DNA from: a virus
Length of the DNA stretch: 21,202 nucleotides
IMG/VR virus record: IMGVR_UViG_3300030329_005906
Location: 1-21,202 of that record
Reading direction: 5' to 3' (one strand)
Under the pieces are notes generated by a model. The model worked only from the letters and a program-made list of their open reading frames with translations. It searched no databases and was not told where the DNA came from. This document shows positions 1 through 7,710 of the stretch, in pieces (the first letter of the stretch is position 1; each line of letters starts with the position of its first letter). A program made the position numbers and the translations under genes.

Positions 1-526
1 CTCCCGTGATGGTTGCCTGCTTCGAGTCCAAGCTCGTTTGCAGACTGGTCACATCGCTGATTGAATGCGTGTGGCTTGAAGGGGTTCTGGAATCAGTCAA
101 CCGTGAGTCATCCCCTTTCACCACCTCGCCACTCGCCGCATCCCCGCTCGACGGGACATCCAGTGCCGCCGCCGTGCCACTGTCGGTCACATCAGAAAGA
201 GTGTGGGTGTGGCTTGAGGCTGCCTTGCCGTCCAGTTGCGTCTGGATGTTGCTGGTCACTCCATCCGAGTAATTCAACTCCGCACCCGTCGCGGTGATCG
301 TCGTTGATCCCATCACCAGGTTGCCGCCCACCGTTGTATCGCCCGTGGACTCCAGTGTGCCGGTCGATTTTACGCCGCCAGTCGATAACTCCAGCGCACT
401 CACGGTCCCTTCACCGTCCTGAACCGATCGGCTGGTTGCGTCAACCCCCGCATTGGAGTTGCTGACCTGCAAGAGATCCTTGTAGGTCGATGAAATTGTC
501 CTGCCTGTCAAATCCGGTGCCGCCAT
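1..526 (-). CDS. Tail fibre / appendage protein (N-terminal 175 residues, cut by window edge)
   Basis: The minus frame opens at ATG 526 and has no stop before base 1, so the C-terminus is missing. The visible protein is a low-complexity fibre rich in Ser, Thr, Gly and Asp. It contains the TATGAELNYSDGVTSNIQTQ-type motif and two SSHTH-(T/S)-(L/I)-SDVT repeats separated by a GDDSRLTDSRTPSSHTH segment. These motifs are common in fibre shafts and adhesion appendages of tailed phages. The start is supported by GGGAGG placed just upstream, overlapping the end of the preceding gene. The role is inferred as a virion appendage contacting the host surface. The receptor-binding end would lie beyond the window. 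Confidence 0.85.
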   Translation of the reverse strand, partial: MAAPDLTGRTISSTYKDLLQVSNSNAGVDATSRSVQDGEGTVSALELSTGGVKSTGTLESTGDTTVGGNLVMGSTTITATGAELNYSDGVTSNIQTQLDGKAASSHTHTLSDVTDSGTAAALDVPSSGDAASGEVVKGDDSRLTDSRTPSSHTHSISDVTSLQTSLDSKQATITG

Positions 527-529
527 GTT

Positions 530-790
530 TTAATCCTCCCAAACCTTCTTCACCTGCGCCTTTGAATAACCACTTCGCCAACGACTGCCCGCCTGGCATT
601 CATGGTCGTAGTACCCCTTCAAAACCTTATCCTTCACACCCTGCTCCCGTGCGCCCCCGGTCAATGCAAATGTCTCCGGCGCCGATGTGCGTCCATAACA
701 AATCCCGTCCTCAAACACCTCCTGGGTGCCGGCGGGGACCAGCCTCTCAATGGTTTCCCCCTTGTTGCTTTTAAATGTATAGATCGGCAT
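530..790 (-). CDS. Small phage protein with FmdB-like N-terminus
   Basis: An 86-residue protein if it starts at ATG 790 (MPIYTFKSNKG...). An in-frame GTG/ATG at 838/835 would add 15-16 residues, but these would be read through a strong hairpin. The opening MPIYTF...ETIERLVPAG resembles the first strands of FmdB-type zinc-ribbon proteins, but the paired cysteines of that family are absent: only two well-separated Cys are seen. It lies between the major capsid and tail-fibre genes, so it may be a minor virion or head-completion protein. That role is inferred from position only. The stop is 3 nt before the fibre start codon. Confidence 0.6.
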   Translation of the reverse strand: MPIYTFKSNKGETIERLVPAGTQEVFEDGICYGRTSAPETFALTGGAREQGVKDKVLKGYYDHECQAGSRWRSGYSKAQVKKVWED

Positions 791-801
791 CTTTTTAAAA
801 T

Positions 802-825
802 CCGGGGGAGGTTTCCCTCCCCCGG
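802..825 (-). terminator. Strong GC hairpin after the major capsid gene
   Basis: A perfect 10-bp inverted repeat (CCGGGGGAGG / CCTCCCCCGG) with a 4-nt loop, reading GAAA on the minus strand, a GNRA-type tetraloop. It lies 27 nt after the capsid stop and 11 nt before the next ATG. On the minus strand it is followed by ATTTTAAAAAG, so the U-tract is weak. It may be a partial terminator or a 3' stabiliser that keeps capsid mRNA more abundant than downstream mRNA, or it may control the start at 790. Structure is visible; function is inferred. Confidence 0.55.
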
Positions 826-851
826 TTTGCACCATCACACCATCACCTCAC

Positions 852-1832
852 TTACGAGAAGGAAGTTTGTGAATACATTTCAACGTAGTACTTCGGCTGA
901 AGCACCTTGCCGCAGAAATACGATTTATAACCGCACTTGGTTTGCTGGTTGAGCGGGTCGTCCTTGCTGGCGCCCTCGGTCACATACACGCTGGGCGAGT
1001 AGGCTGACTGGCTGCTCAACTCCGGAGTGCCAAACGCATCCGCGCCAAACACGAACGTCGAGTAGACGCTACCGGACGAGTCGTAGGTGTTCTGCGTGGA
1101 ACCATCCGAACGGAACGGAACGGTGGTTTGCAGGAACTTCACCCCGTAGAGGCTGCCAACCTCGCCGCGATACAGTTTCTCCACACTCGAATACTGAGCC
1201 GCATTCAACCAGGCATTGTTGGTCATCAGGTCTCGAAGCACCTCCGGACCCGCCACACCCACAAATGAGCCGCCAATCGTCGGCGCATTATTCTGGCGCA
1301 GGTTGGTCGCGCAATCGAGAACGTCGGTCGAACCCACGTCCGCATCACCCGCACTCGCTGAACCCACACCCGAATAGGACGAGGCCGTGCCGGCATAACG
1401 CTCCTGCTTGCCACTCACCGAGCCACCCAGTTCATTGCGCACAATGCTGTCAGCATGCAACGCCGCGTCCTGGCCAGTCACTTTAACCGCTTGCTCAAGG
1501 TGATTGAACAACTCCGTCGCACGCAGCACATCGGTGATTGAGATCACCTGCCCGTACTGAACGAGGTCAGCGTCAACCGACTCCAGGCTCATTGTGCGGT
1601 AGTCGCTCGACGAGATCGCCGTGCCTTCCGTCAAAGTCTGGATGCTGCTGGTGGACGGTTCATCGAACCGATGCCAGCGAATGGTCTTGCTGCCACTCTT
1701 CTCCGGCAGAGGCGCCTTTTGCGCCAACTGCACCAGTTGGAGTTGTTGCGTGATATAATCAAGGAGTTCCTTCGAAAAATACCGCTGGAATTGTGAACTG
1801 ATTCCAGAGGTCGTAGTTGCTACTGTTGCCAT
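852..1832 (-). CDS. Major capsid protein, N4-gp56 family
   Basis: A 326-residue protein with the family layout: an N-terminal helix (FQRYFSKELLDYITQQLQLVQLAQ), then PLPEKSGSKTIRWHRFDE, TLTEGTAISSSDYRTMSLESVDADLVQYGQVISITDVL and a downstream D(A)ALHADSIVRNELGG segment. These match the conserved core of N4-gp56-like HK97-fold capsid proteins as I know them. The start ATG 1832 is preceded by AGGGGG with good spacing. It follows the scaffold gene by 13 nt, the usual order portal, scaffold, capsid. It forms the icosahedral shell. Confidence 0.9.
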   Translation of the reverse strand: MATVATTTSGISSQFQRYFSKELLDYITQQLQLVQLAQKAPLPEKSGSKTIRWHRFDEPSTSSIQTLTEGTAISSSDYRTMSLESVDADLVQYGQVISITDVLRATELFNHLEQAVKVTGQDAALHADSIVRNELGGSVSGKQERYAGTASSYSGVGSASAGDADVGSTDVLDCATNLRQNNAPTIGGSFVGVAGPEVLRDLMTNNAWLNAAQYSSVEKLYRGEVGSLYGVKFLQTTVPFRSDGSTQNTYDSSGSVYSTFVFGADAFGTPELSSQSAYSPSVYVTEGASKDDPLNQQTKCGYKSYFCGKVLQPKYYVEMYSQTSFS

Positions 1833-1845
1833 CTAATTTGTCCCC

Positions 1846-2805
1846 CTAGAAGACCTGCACGCCCTGGGCATCCGCCTCGCGCAATGCGCCAAGCAACGCC
1901 TCCCGGCGCTGCCCCTGGCTCATGTCATCAAAACCCTTCGGCTCCGATGGCCCGCCCGACGTGGGTGATCCTCCGATTTCTGTTTTTTGGTTTAGTTCAT
2001 TCAACTGCGATTGCAGTTCCTCGTTTTTTTGCCGCAATGAATCCGCCGCGCCCGCCGCCAATTTGGTTTTAACAAATTCAACCGCGTCCACGATTCCCTC
2101 CGGGTAGGCACCCAGCACCTTGCGATCCTGCATGATCTGCTCCACCCCGCGGAACAACTCGGACTCCTTGTCATTCAGGTCAGGGTTCTCATCAATCATT
2201 CGGTCGAGGTTCGATTTCCATTCGGACTGGATTTTATCCTGTTCCTCCCTGGCCCGCGACTCGACCGCGGTTCGCTCGGCGGCGGCGGCCTTTTCATCCG
2301 CCATGTCCGCCAGTGCCTCATTACCCTCCTCGCGGAACTGGGACGCTATTTCACGGTAATCCTCCGCTGAATATTTGCCCTCATCCCGCTTCTCCTGAAG
2401 TTCAGCCAACTGCCGCGCCTTCTCAGCCTCGAAGTTCTCCTTCTCCTGCTGAAATTCAGCCTTGGCGTCATTAAAATCGCGCCAATGCTTGTTCAAACGG
2501 TCCTTGGCCTTCTTCTCCCTGGGGTTCCCGTCATTGCTGCCAACGTCCGCATCCCCCTCACCATCAGACTTCGCCTCCGGTTCAGGTTCCCCGTCCGTCT
2601 TTGCCGCGACCTCCTGTCGCCCATCCTCCACTGGCTTGTCCGACGCGAGGTCTTCGGACTCCTGGGGGTTCTCGCTTGGCGCCGTGCGCTCGGAATCCGC
2701 TATCGCGGCGAGCAAACTTTCACGTTCCGCCTTCCTCTCAGCCTGTGGATCCGGGCCTGCCGCATCCATTGTGTTTGTCTCTTCACTCATGGTTTTGCTG
2801 CTCAT
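1846..2805 (-). CDS. Capsid scaffolding protein
   Basis: A 319-residue (or 314 from ATG 2790) highly charged protein. Residues about 1-95 are acidic and disordered-looking (repeated E, D, P, S). Residues about 100-200 are heptad-like coiled coil (FQQEKENFEAEKARQLAELQEKRDEGKY...). A second short coil (LRQKNEELQSQLNELNQK) precedes a Gly/Pro linker and a helical C-terminus, where scaffolds normally contact capsid protein. Composition and position between portal and major capsid identify it as a scaffold; sequence identity to a named family was not established. The start overlaps the preceding gene: ATG 2790 shares ATGAGTGA with its stop, and ATG 2805 is also possible. Confidence 0.8.
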   Translation of the reverse strand: MSSKTMSEETNTMDAAGPDPQAERKAERESLLAAIADSERTAPSENPQESEDLASDKPVEDGRQEVAAKTDGEPEPEAKSDGEGDADVGSNDGNPREKKAKDRLNKHWRDFNDAKAEFQQEKENFEAEKARQLAELQEKRDEGKYSAEDYREIASQFREEGNEALADMADEKAAAAERTAVESRAREEQDKIQSEWKSNLDRMIDENPDLNDKESELFRGVEQIMQDRKVLGAYPEGIVDAVEFVKTKLAAGAADSLRQKNEELQSQLNELNQKTEIGGSPTSGGPSEPKGFDDMSQGQRREALLGALREADAQGVQVF

Positions 2806-3136
2806 TCAGCCACGCCAAATCGTCAGTCGGCACATCCGCGTCATGCTCCGGGTCCGTAATCACCGGTTCCTCCATCAACGCGTCCAGGCTCGATACTGCC
2901 CCGCGAAATCCGGCGGCATAACCCGCCCGATACTCCAGGTCGCCCGGCCTTCCCGTGCCGTCCAAGGCTTGTCTCACGGTCATCGCCAACAACATCAATC
3001 GTAGTCGCTCCCCGTGTTCGCCTTTAAAAAAATTTTTTAAAGCCTTCGCATCTTCTGGCCGCCATTCCGGCATCTCCTGCCAACGCCATGCGCTCAGTCG
3101 CGCATAATTAAAAGCCGCCGCCAGTTTACGCAGCAT
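2783..3136 (-). CDS. Small protein between portal and scaffold
   Basis: 117 residues, not recognised. The N-terminus is basic and aromatic (MLRKLAAAFNYARLSAWRWQEMPEWRPEDAKALKNFF begins it, read in parts), and the C-terminus is acidic. There is no membrane segment or cysteine motif. The start ATG 3136 lies inside the end of the portal gene (ATGCTGCGTAA), and its own end overlaps the scaffold start, so all three are probably translationally coupled. This slot often holds head-assembly accessory proteins in related phages. Function is otherwise unknown. Confidence 0.75.
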   Translation of the reverse strand: MLRKLAAAFNYARLSAWRWQEMPEWRPEDAKALKNFFKGEHGERLRLMLLAMTVRQALDGTGRPGDLEYRAGYAAGFRGAVSSLDALMEEPVITDPEHDADVPTDDLAWLNEQQNHE

Positions 3137-5018
3137 TCAGCACCTCCCCTTCCGCGGGCATTGCCTCCACCGCTTGGTCCCCTTGGCTTTGCTGCTGCTG
3201 TGTTGCTGCCGCGCTGGCAGCGGCAATTTCCGCAATCTCCTGCTCAACCTCCTTCGCCATCTTCGGATCCTGCTGCCGCAACGCCTCCAGGTGTTGAGCC
3301 ACATGTTCCTGCAACCGCTGCATCTCAATCGGCTCCGGCTGGCGCCCCAGTTGCATGCTCATGCCCATGTATCCCAAAATCGTCCGAATATGCGCGGCAT
3401 GGTCATCGCTTTGCTTCACCACCGCCGGGAAACCCAGTTTCAGGAACGTAATCTCATTGGCCTGATCTTCCGCCTGGTCCGCCATCTTCAACTCCGGATC
3501 AACAAACAACCTCTTGGCCAACGCCGCGTCGTCCGCCTCAAGAACCGACTTCCGCAACTCGCCCTGGTCCACATACGGGTCACCCGCAAACATCTGCATA
3601 CGCCCCACCGCCCGATTGTAGATGAACTGGCGATTCACCCCGTCCGCACTGCCAGTCGGCTGGATGGTGAAATTCTCCTGCAACGCCTCCACCGGCAATT
3701 CATCAATCCGGTTAGTGATCCAAAACGAGAGGTCGTCGCCCCCATACTGCACCAGCAAATCCCAGGACATCTGGTACATGGAATTCAGTCCCATCCGGAA
3801 AATGCGCAGACGAAGATCACTCGATTGATGGAAGAGATCGCCAATCGCATTGATCTCCGTCGCCGTCCGGCGCTCCTTCACATTAAAAGTCTGGCTCAAG
3901 CCAAAGTCCGGGGTCGCCACCCGTTGCTCCGCAATATCGCGCACCATCAACATCGACTGGTCAAAACTCACCGGCGGTTGCGGCATCGACACCGGTTGAA
4001 CGTCGTAGGGAAGAATCTGGCCCGGTGTGAATTTTAAATTCGCCGCATTGGGAATGTCCCGGCTGGTGCGGAACAATGGCCGGTTGACGTAAGTCATGTA
4101 GTCATTCTTCTCGTTCATCAACTTGCACAACTCAGCCTCATGCACCGCAACCATCTCCGTCACCCCGCGGGGCGAATACCAACGCTGATCTTTTATCTCA
4201 TAACTGAATGCCGTAAAGGGTGGGCGACCGTGGCGATAGGGTAACTCAAACGATTCGCGCACATCCTGTTCAGGTTGCAACGGACTGTAGGTCTGGCAGT
4301 ACCAGTACCCTTTTTCATTGCGGCACCAGACCTCCCAAACCACAACCGTCCCATCCTCAGAGTGCGTCAATCCCTCGCGCTGGTACTGTGCCTGCGCTTT
4401 CGCCAGGTCGCCTCGCCGGTCGCCCGCCTCCCCGGTAATCAATTTAATAAAACCGGGATCCTGATTAAACCGCTTCTCGCGCCGGTACGCATCCAGCGTG
4501 TATCGCTGGACATGCACAATCCGGTCCGCGTCCGCGATGTCACGGGTGCTTGCCGGCACAATCAAATTCTGTGGGTCCACCGACTCATAGCGCAACCGGC
4601 CCCTGCCCATGTCCCAGGTGATCTTCATCACCCCGCGCCCCCCCATCAACATCGAGTCGATGACCGATAAGACCTCCTGCTCCAGATTACTCTGCTGCTT
4701 GAGCTTGTGATCAAACCACTGCGCCGCCGCGGTCGTGAACCGGCTCGCACTCCCCTCCACCGGCGTGAATGTCGCAATTAAATCCGTCGCGAATAACTGC
4801 TGAAAAAAGAAAGGTTTCAGGCGCTCAATGATCGTGTCGGTCAGGGGATAATGCGCATCACTCGCACCCGGCCACGGTTTGTTTTTTCGCCGCAACCCGT
4901 TATGGCGCATGCGGTAAAACATAGCCTGGCGATCATCCCAACGCGATCGACCCGCCAGGTCATCCAATATCGCCGCATGCAATGCTTCTCTCGACTCCAC
5001 TCCCATCACTGTAAACAT
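3126..5018 (-). CDS. Portal protein
   Basis: 630 residues, typical of the large portal proteins of podovirus-like phages. Visible marks are an N-terminal region with YPLTDTIIERLKPFFFQQLFATDL, a conserved VDPQNLIVPASTRDI...ADRIVHVQRY block, and the central PRGVTEMVAVHEAELCKLMNEKND helix region, followed by a long helical domain. The C-terminal 90 residues are Gln/Ala-rich coiled coil (AAASAAATQQQQSQ), as in a barrel-like tail. The start ATG 5018 has AGGGG five bases upstream; MGVES at 5006 is an alternative. It is the dodecameric DNA channel at the head vertex and sits directly after large terminase. Confidence 0.88.
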   Translation of the reverse strand: MFTVMGVESREALHAAILDDLAGRSRWDDRQAMFYRMRHNGLRRKNKPWPGASDAHYPLTDTIIERLKPFFFQQLFATDLIATFTPVEGSASRFTTAAAQWFDHKLKQQSNLEQEVLSVIDSMLMGGRGVMKITWDMGRGRLRYESVDPQNLIVPASTRDIADADRIVHVQRYTLDAYRREKRFNQDPGFIKLITGEAGDRRGDLAKAQAQYQREGLTHSEDGTVVVWEVWCRNEKGYWYCQTYSPLQPEQDVRESFELPYRHGRPPFTAFSYEIKDQRWYSPRGVTEMVAVHEAELCKLMNEKNDYMTYVNRPLFRTSRDIPNAANLKFTPGQILPYDVQPVSMPQPPVSFDQSMLMVRDIAEQRVATPDFGLSQTFNVKERRTATEINAIGDLFHQSSDLRLRIFRMGLNSMYQMSWDLLVQYGGDDLSFWITNRIDELPVEALQENFTIQPTGSADGVNRQFIYNRAVGRMQMFAGDPYVDQGELRKSVLEADDAALAKRLFVDPELKMADQAEDQANEITFLKLGFPAVVKQSDDHAAHIRTILGYMGMSMQLGRQPEPIEMQRLQEHVAQHLEALRQQDPKMAKEVEQEIAEIAAASAAATQQQQSQGDQAVEAMPAEGEVLNAA

Positions 5019-5072
5019 GACGCCCCTACGGAGCCTGCGTCTACGGAATTCGAGCGGAAAAGAGCGGCAACC

Positions 5073-6476
5073 CTAATAACCCACCTCGGCGCCCTCCAGC
5101 GCCTCATGCCCCGGCAATTCCCCAATCAAGTCATCCAGCGTGGGTCGCACATACTCCATCAGCATGTCCCCCAGTAAACCCCCCGCGGCTACCGCCATCA
5201 CCAACGCATCCGCACGGTCAGGACTCGCCAACCCACGCATCTTCATCTCCCCCTTCGCCTCCAGCATCAATTTCCCCTGCCGATTGCTCGCACAACGCCG
5301 TGCCGTCATCTGCCCCATCAACACCTCGTCTTCCGGCGGCAAAATCAACTCACACTTCTCAACCAATCGCGCCGTCGCAAACCACATCTCCGCGGCACGA
5401 TTCGCATACGCATCCGATTCCCGCGCCGGACTCCCAAAATTCACCCGGTGAATATTCCAACCCGCCTCACTCAACGCATCGGCCATCGGCAAACCCAACC
5501 CCCCCACATCACACCAAACCTGCTCCGACTTCAAACCTTCCCGCCGAAACTCCGTGATAAAACGCCCCACCGCCCGCATCGTATCCTTCTCACGCCACGC
5601 AATAATCTTCGTCACCTCGTTCCCCCTCCTCACCACCATAACATTCTCATCCCCGCCCCCGGCAAAATCCACCCCACACGCCACATCCTTCCCACTCTTC
5701 CGCGGCGGGTTCTGCACACAATGCTCCCAACTCGCATACGGCACCACCACCCGCTCATCGTCCATCTCCATGAACTCCCCAAACACCATCGATCGAATCA
5801 AAGGATGATCACGGCCCCAACGCTCAAACTGTTCCTCAATCCACTCCGGCGCAATGTGCGGGCAATCATAACTCGTCACCGTGTTCAAATCCCACAGGTG
5901 CTGTTGCCGGCTGAAAATGCGATGAAACTCCCCCTTGCACCCGCCCGGCGAACTAATCACCAGCAATCGTGTCGGTTGACACCTCTCCACCGCCTGAAAA
6001 ATCTCGTCCTTCACAGTCTTCGCCTCGTCAATGATCATCAACAGATTATCCGCGTGCCAACCCTCAAACCGACCCGGATCATCGGTCGAAAAACCAATAA
6101 TCCGACTCCCATGAACCGTCGTCAAATCCGTCTGGTTAATCTGCACCCCCCACCCCTTCACTTTGTTCGCCAAGCTCCGAATGCACGGCCACATCTGCTC
6201 CTTAACCTGCCGAAATACCCCCGATGTCGTCACACAAATGCTCCCAGGATAAATCAACGCATGCCACAACGCCGCCGGCGCAGCCAAAAAAGTTGTTTTC
6301 CCACTCCCGTTAGCCGCCTTCACCGCCACCCGACTCTTCCCCCCACGCCCCACAATCTGCCCCATCACCCGACGTTGCCAGGGATAGATTTCCAACCCAA
6401 AAATCTGCTCGCTGAACTTGTCCAAGTCAGTGACGCTGGGGTCTAGTTTTTTAGTCTTCGTCGTTACTTCAGTCAT
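5073..6476 (-). CDS. terL: Terminase large subunit
   Basis: 467 residues. ATPase domain: Walker A AANGSGKT at residues 54-61, Walker B LLMIIDEA with D150/E151, then LLVISSPGG as the coupling region. Nuclease domain: GVDFAGGGDE with D270, VWCDVGGLG near 323 and SPDRADAL near 440, giving the three acidic metal-binding positions of the RNase H-like fold. It packages and cuts phage DNA with the small terminase. The first four bases (ATGA) overlap the stop of the preceding XF1762-like gene. The GGGAGG further upstream and the TerL start context suggest the original promoter-proximal arrangement before that gene was inserted. Codon use is strongly C-ending when read on the plus strand, which creates long false frames opposite. 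Confidence 0.95.
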   Translation of the reverse strand: MTEVTTKTKKLDPSVTDLDKFSEQIFGLEIYPWQRRVMGQIVGRGGKSRVAVKAANGSGKTTFLAAPAALWHALIYPGSICVTTSGVFRQVKEQMWPCIRSLANKVKGWGVQINQTDLTTVHGSRIIGFSTDDPGRFEGWHADNLLMIIDEAKTVKDEIFQAVERCQPTRLLVISSPGGCKGEFHRIFSRQQHLWDLNTVTSYDCPHIAPEWIEEQFERWGRDHPLIRSMVFGEFMEMDDERVVVPYASWEHCVQNPPRKSGKDVACGVDFAGGGDENVMVVRRGNEVTKIIAWREKDTMRAVGRFITEFRREGLKSEQVWCDVGGLGLPMADALSEAGWNIHRVNFGSPARESDAYANRAAEMWFATARLVEKCELILPPEDEVLMGQMTARRCASNRQGKLMLEAKGEMKMRGLASPDRADALVMAVAAGGLLGDMLMEYVRPTLDDLIGELPGHEALEGAEVGY

Positions 6477-6947
6477 TTTTGTGTGTTAACCTCCCATCTA
6501 AATTTTTGTTGTCCGTAAATGGGTTGCCATTCCCTCTTTATTCCATCCTTTTTATTTAACCACTGATTGTGGGGTTTACTCTCCCCAACAACTTTCCACC
6601 CCGCACCTTTCACCGAAGCACCAGACTCACTGGCAAGCGTGTAGGTGATTAACTTTAAGCCGCCCATTGCTTGCCATGCTCGCCAACATGCCGAATACAA
6701 TTTACTGCATGAGTTTTTGGGAGCTTCATCATTAACACAAACCCTCAACACTTCGGCAGTTCCTCTTTTCATAAATGTAGCCGAAAGCGGGTTTCCAACT
6801 ATCGCAACACCAACAAGCGCATCTGTCTCTAGGCCAATCGCAAACTTCCCCCCGTCCCTAGAAGTCCGGCTATTATGCCGGTGAAATGACTCAACAAAGT
6901 CATTTGCTTCTCTCAGGGTTATAGGGACAATAGTCATTTTTGTGTGT
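6471..6947. repeat. 16-bp direct repeats bracketing the XF1762-like gene
   Basis: AGTCATTTTTGTGTGT occurs exactly at 6471-6486 and 6932-6947, 461 bp apart. On the minus strand it reads ACACACAAAAATGACT and includes the start codons of both TerL and the XF1762-like gene. The repeat spacing equals one gene unit. This is what an insertion or tandem duplication with a copied start context would leave. Confidence 0.75.
6473..6937 (-). CDS. XF1762 family protein (GNAT-like fold)
   Basis: 154 residues. The run MTIVPITLREANDFVESFHRHN, KFAIGLE, LVGVAIVGNPLS, TAEVLRVCVNDEAP, CSKLYSACWRAWQAMGG and LITYTLASESGASVKGAGWK matches the XF1762 family found in phages and mobile elements; these read like acetyltransferase-fold proteins. 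The biochemical role is unproven in the family as far as I know. It lies between small and large terminase, an unusual place, is visibly more AT-rich than its neighbours, and begins with the same 16-nt start context as TerL. No good ribosome binding site is seen in front of it. It is probably a cargo (moron-like) gene. Confidence 0.85.
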   Translation of the reverse strand: MTIVPITLREANDFVESFHRHNSRTSRDGGKFAIGLETDALVGVAIVGNPLSATFMKRGTAEVLRVCVNDEAPKNSCSKLYSACWRAWQAMGGLKLITYTLASESGASVKGAGWKVVGESKPHNQWLNKKDGIKREWQPIYGQQKFRWEVNTQK

Positions 6948-6992
6948 CTACCAGAACATTAAGGCTTTTGCTGTTCCGGAAGTCTTACGCGA

Positions 6993-7054
6993 GGGGGGAA
7001 AGGGGGGGTGGGGGGCGCAATAATACCCCCCCCCCACTGTGGGGGCGCCCCCCC
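6993..7054. other. G/C-tract region with nested inverted repeats
   Basis: On the plus strand there are G runs of 6, 7 and 6 (6993-6998, 7002-7008, 7010-7015), then C10 at 7026-7035 and G5 at 7041-7045. GGGGGGCGC (7010-7018) pairs with GCGCCCCCC (7045-7053), enclosing CCCCCAC/GTGGGGG pairing; GGGGGCGCCCCC at 7041-7052 is itself palindromic. The region is non-coding, between small terminase and the XF1762-like gene. It could fold as a large hairpin or G-quadruplex. A terminator or attenuator role is possible but unproven. Confidence 0.5.
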
Positions 7055-7068
7055 TTGAATCCGCACTC

Positions 7069-7092
7069 AACTGTTAGCATAACTGTTAGCAT
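7069..7092. repeat. Two perfect tandem copies of AACTGTTAGCAT
   Basis: The 12-mer is repeated head to tail at 7069-7080 and 7081-7092, ending on the stop codon of the small terminase gene. The core TGTTAGCA (7072 and 7084) is the same octamer found four more times beside the attachment site at 17189-17244, with the same 12-bp phasing. It is probably a protein-binding site. Confidence 0.65.
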
Positions 7093-7694
7093 CACTCGCT
7101 TTCCTTGGCTTCCACGTCAATAACTGCTGATTCGTTATCAGTTCCAGCCTGATCCCGCGCCTCTCGAAGCTGGTGCAAATTGTTCATTATCTCTGGGCTG
7201 ACCTGGGTCTGCATCATCACCCCGGCCACCTGGTGTTTCGAGTGTGCCGCCCATTCGCCCGGAAAGCGGCGCTCAAGGACTTCCAGTGCCAATCTAGGGT
7301 TCTTGCTCATCCCCTGCCTTACAACGCCGTACAACTCATCCTGGGCCACAGCAGACGCACGCGCGAGCGCCTCGCGCATGTCCTCCCACTTCTTCTTCCA
7401 CTCCGACAAAGTCCCCGCACTTATCCCTGCCAACTGCGCTGCCCTACTCTCTGGCATCCCGATCGCTACGTTTCTGAGAATCGCTTCCACGGTTTGCTGA
7501 TTGTACTTGTGTGGACCACCCTTAACCCTGCCAAGGCTATCCTTCCCCTTCTTGGCCTTGCAGGTTTCTGGAATCAGATCCTTCACATCCACCCTTGTTG
7601 GATCCGGCATGGCAATCAATGCCTTGGCTGCCAGTGCCGAATTGCCGGGTTTCTTCTTGGCCCGCACTCGTTTCCTTCCCTTGTTTTCACTCAT
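7092..7694 (-). CDS. terS: Terminase small subunit (HTH DNA-binding)
   Basis: 200 residues from ATG 7694, chosen because CGGAGGAG lies eight bases upstream; an upstream start at 7808 would run through the repeat region. The N-terminus is very basic (GRKRVRAKKKPG). A helix-turn-helix is visible in MPESRAAQLAGISAGTLSEWKKKW. It is followed by helices and NPRLALEVLERRFPGEWA, typical of phage small terminases and related HTH packaging proteins. It recognises the packaging site and is probably the first gene of the late operon, facing the TTGGACAAAA repeat region. Confidence 0.85.
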   Translation of the reverse strand: MSENKGRKRVRAKKKPGNSALAAKALIAMPDPTRVDVKDLIPETCKAKKGKDSLGRVKGGPHKYNQQTVEAILRNVAIGMPESRAAQLAGISAGTLSEWKKKWEDMREALARASAVAQDELYGVVRQGMSKNPRLALEVLERRFPGEWAAHSKHQVAGVMMQTQVSPEIMNNLHQLREARDQAGTDNESAVIDVEAKESE

Positions 7695-7710
7695 GGCAAA
7701 ACTCCTCCGT

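Noticed and set aside
2462-3004. 180-codon plus-strand frame opposite the scaffold gene
   Set aside because: Composition mirrors the acidic, Ser/Ala-rich scaffold codons; no ribosome binding site and it crosses a gene junction.
3174-4037. 287-codon plus-strand frame opposite the portal gene
   Set aside because: His/Arg/Leu-rich antisense shadow of a clear portal protein.
5448-6446. 332-codon plus-strand frame opposite the large terminase
   Set aside because: Pro/His/Arg/Leu-rich with no domain; arises from the codon bias of terL, which has clear catalytic motifs on the other strand.
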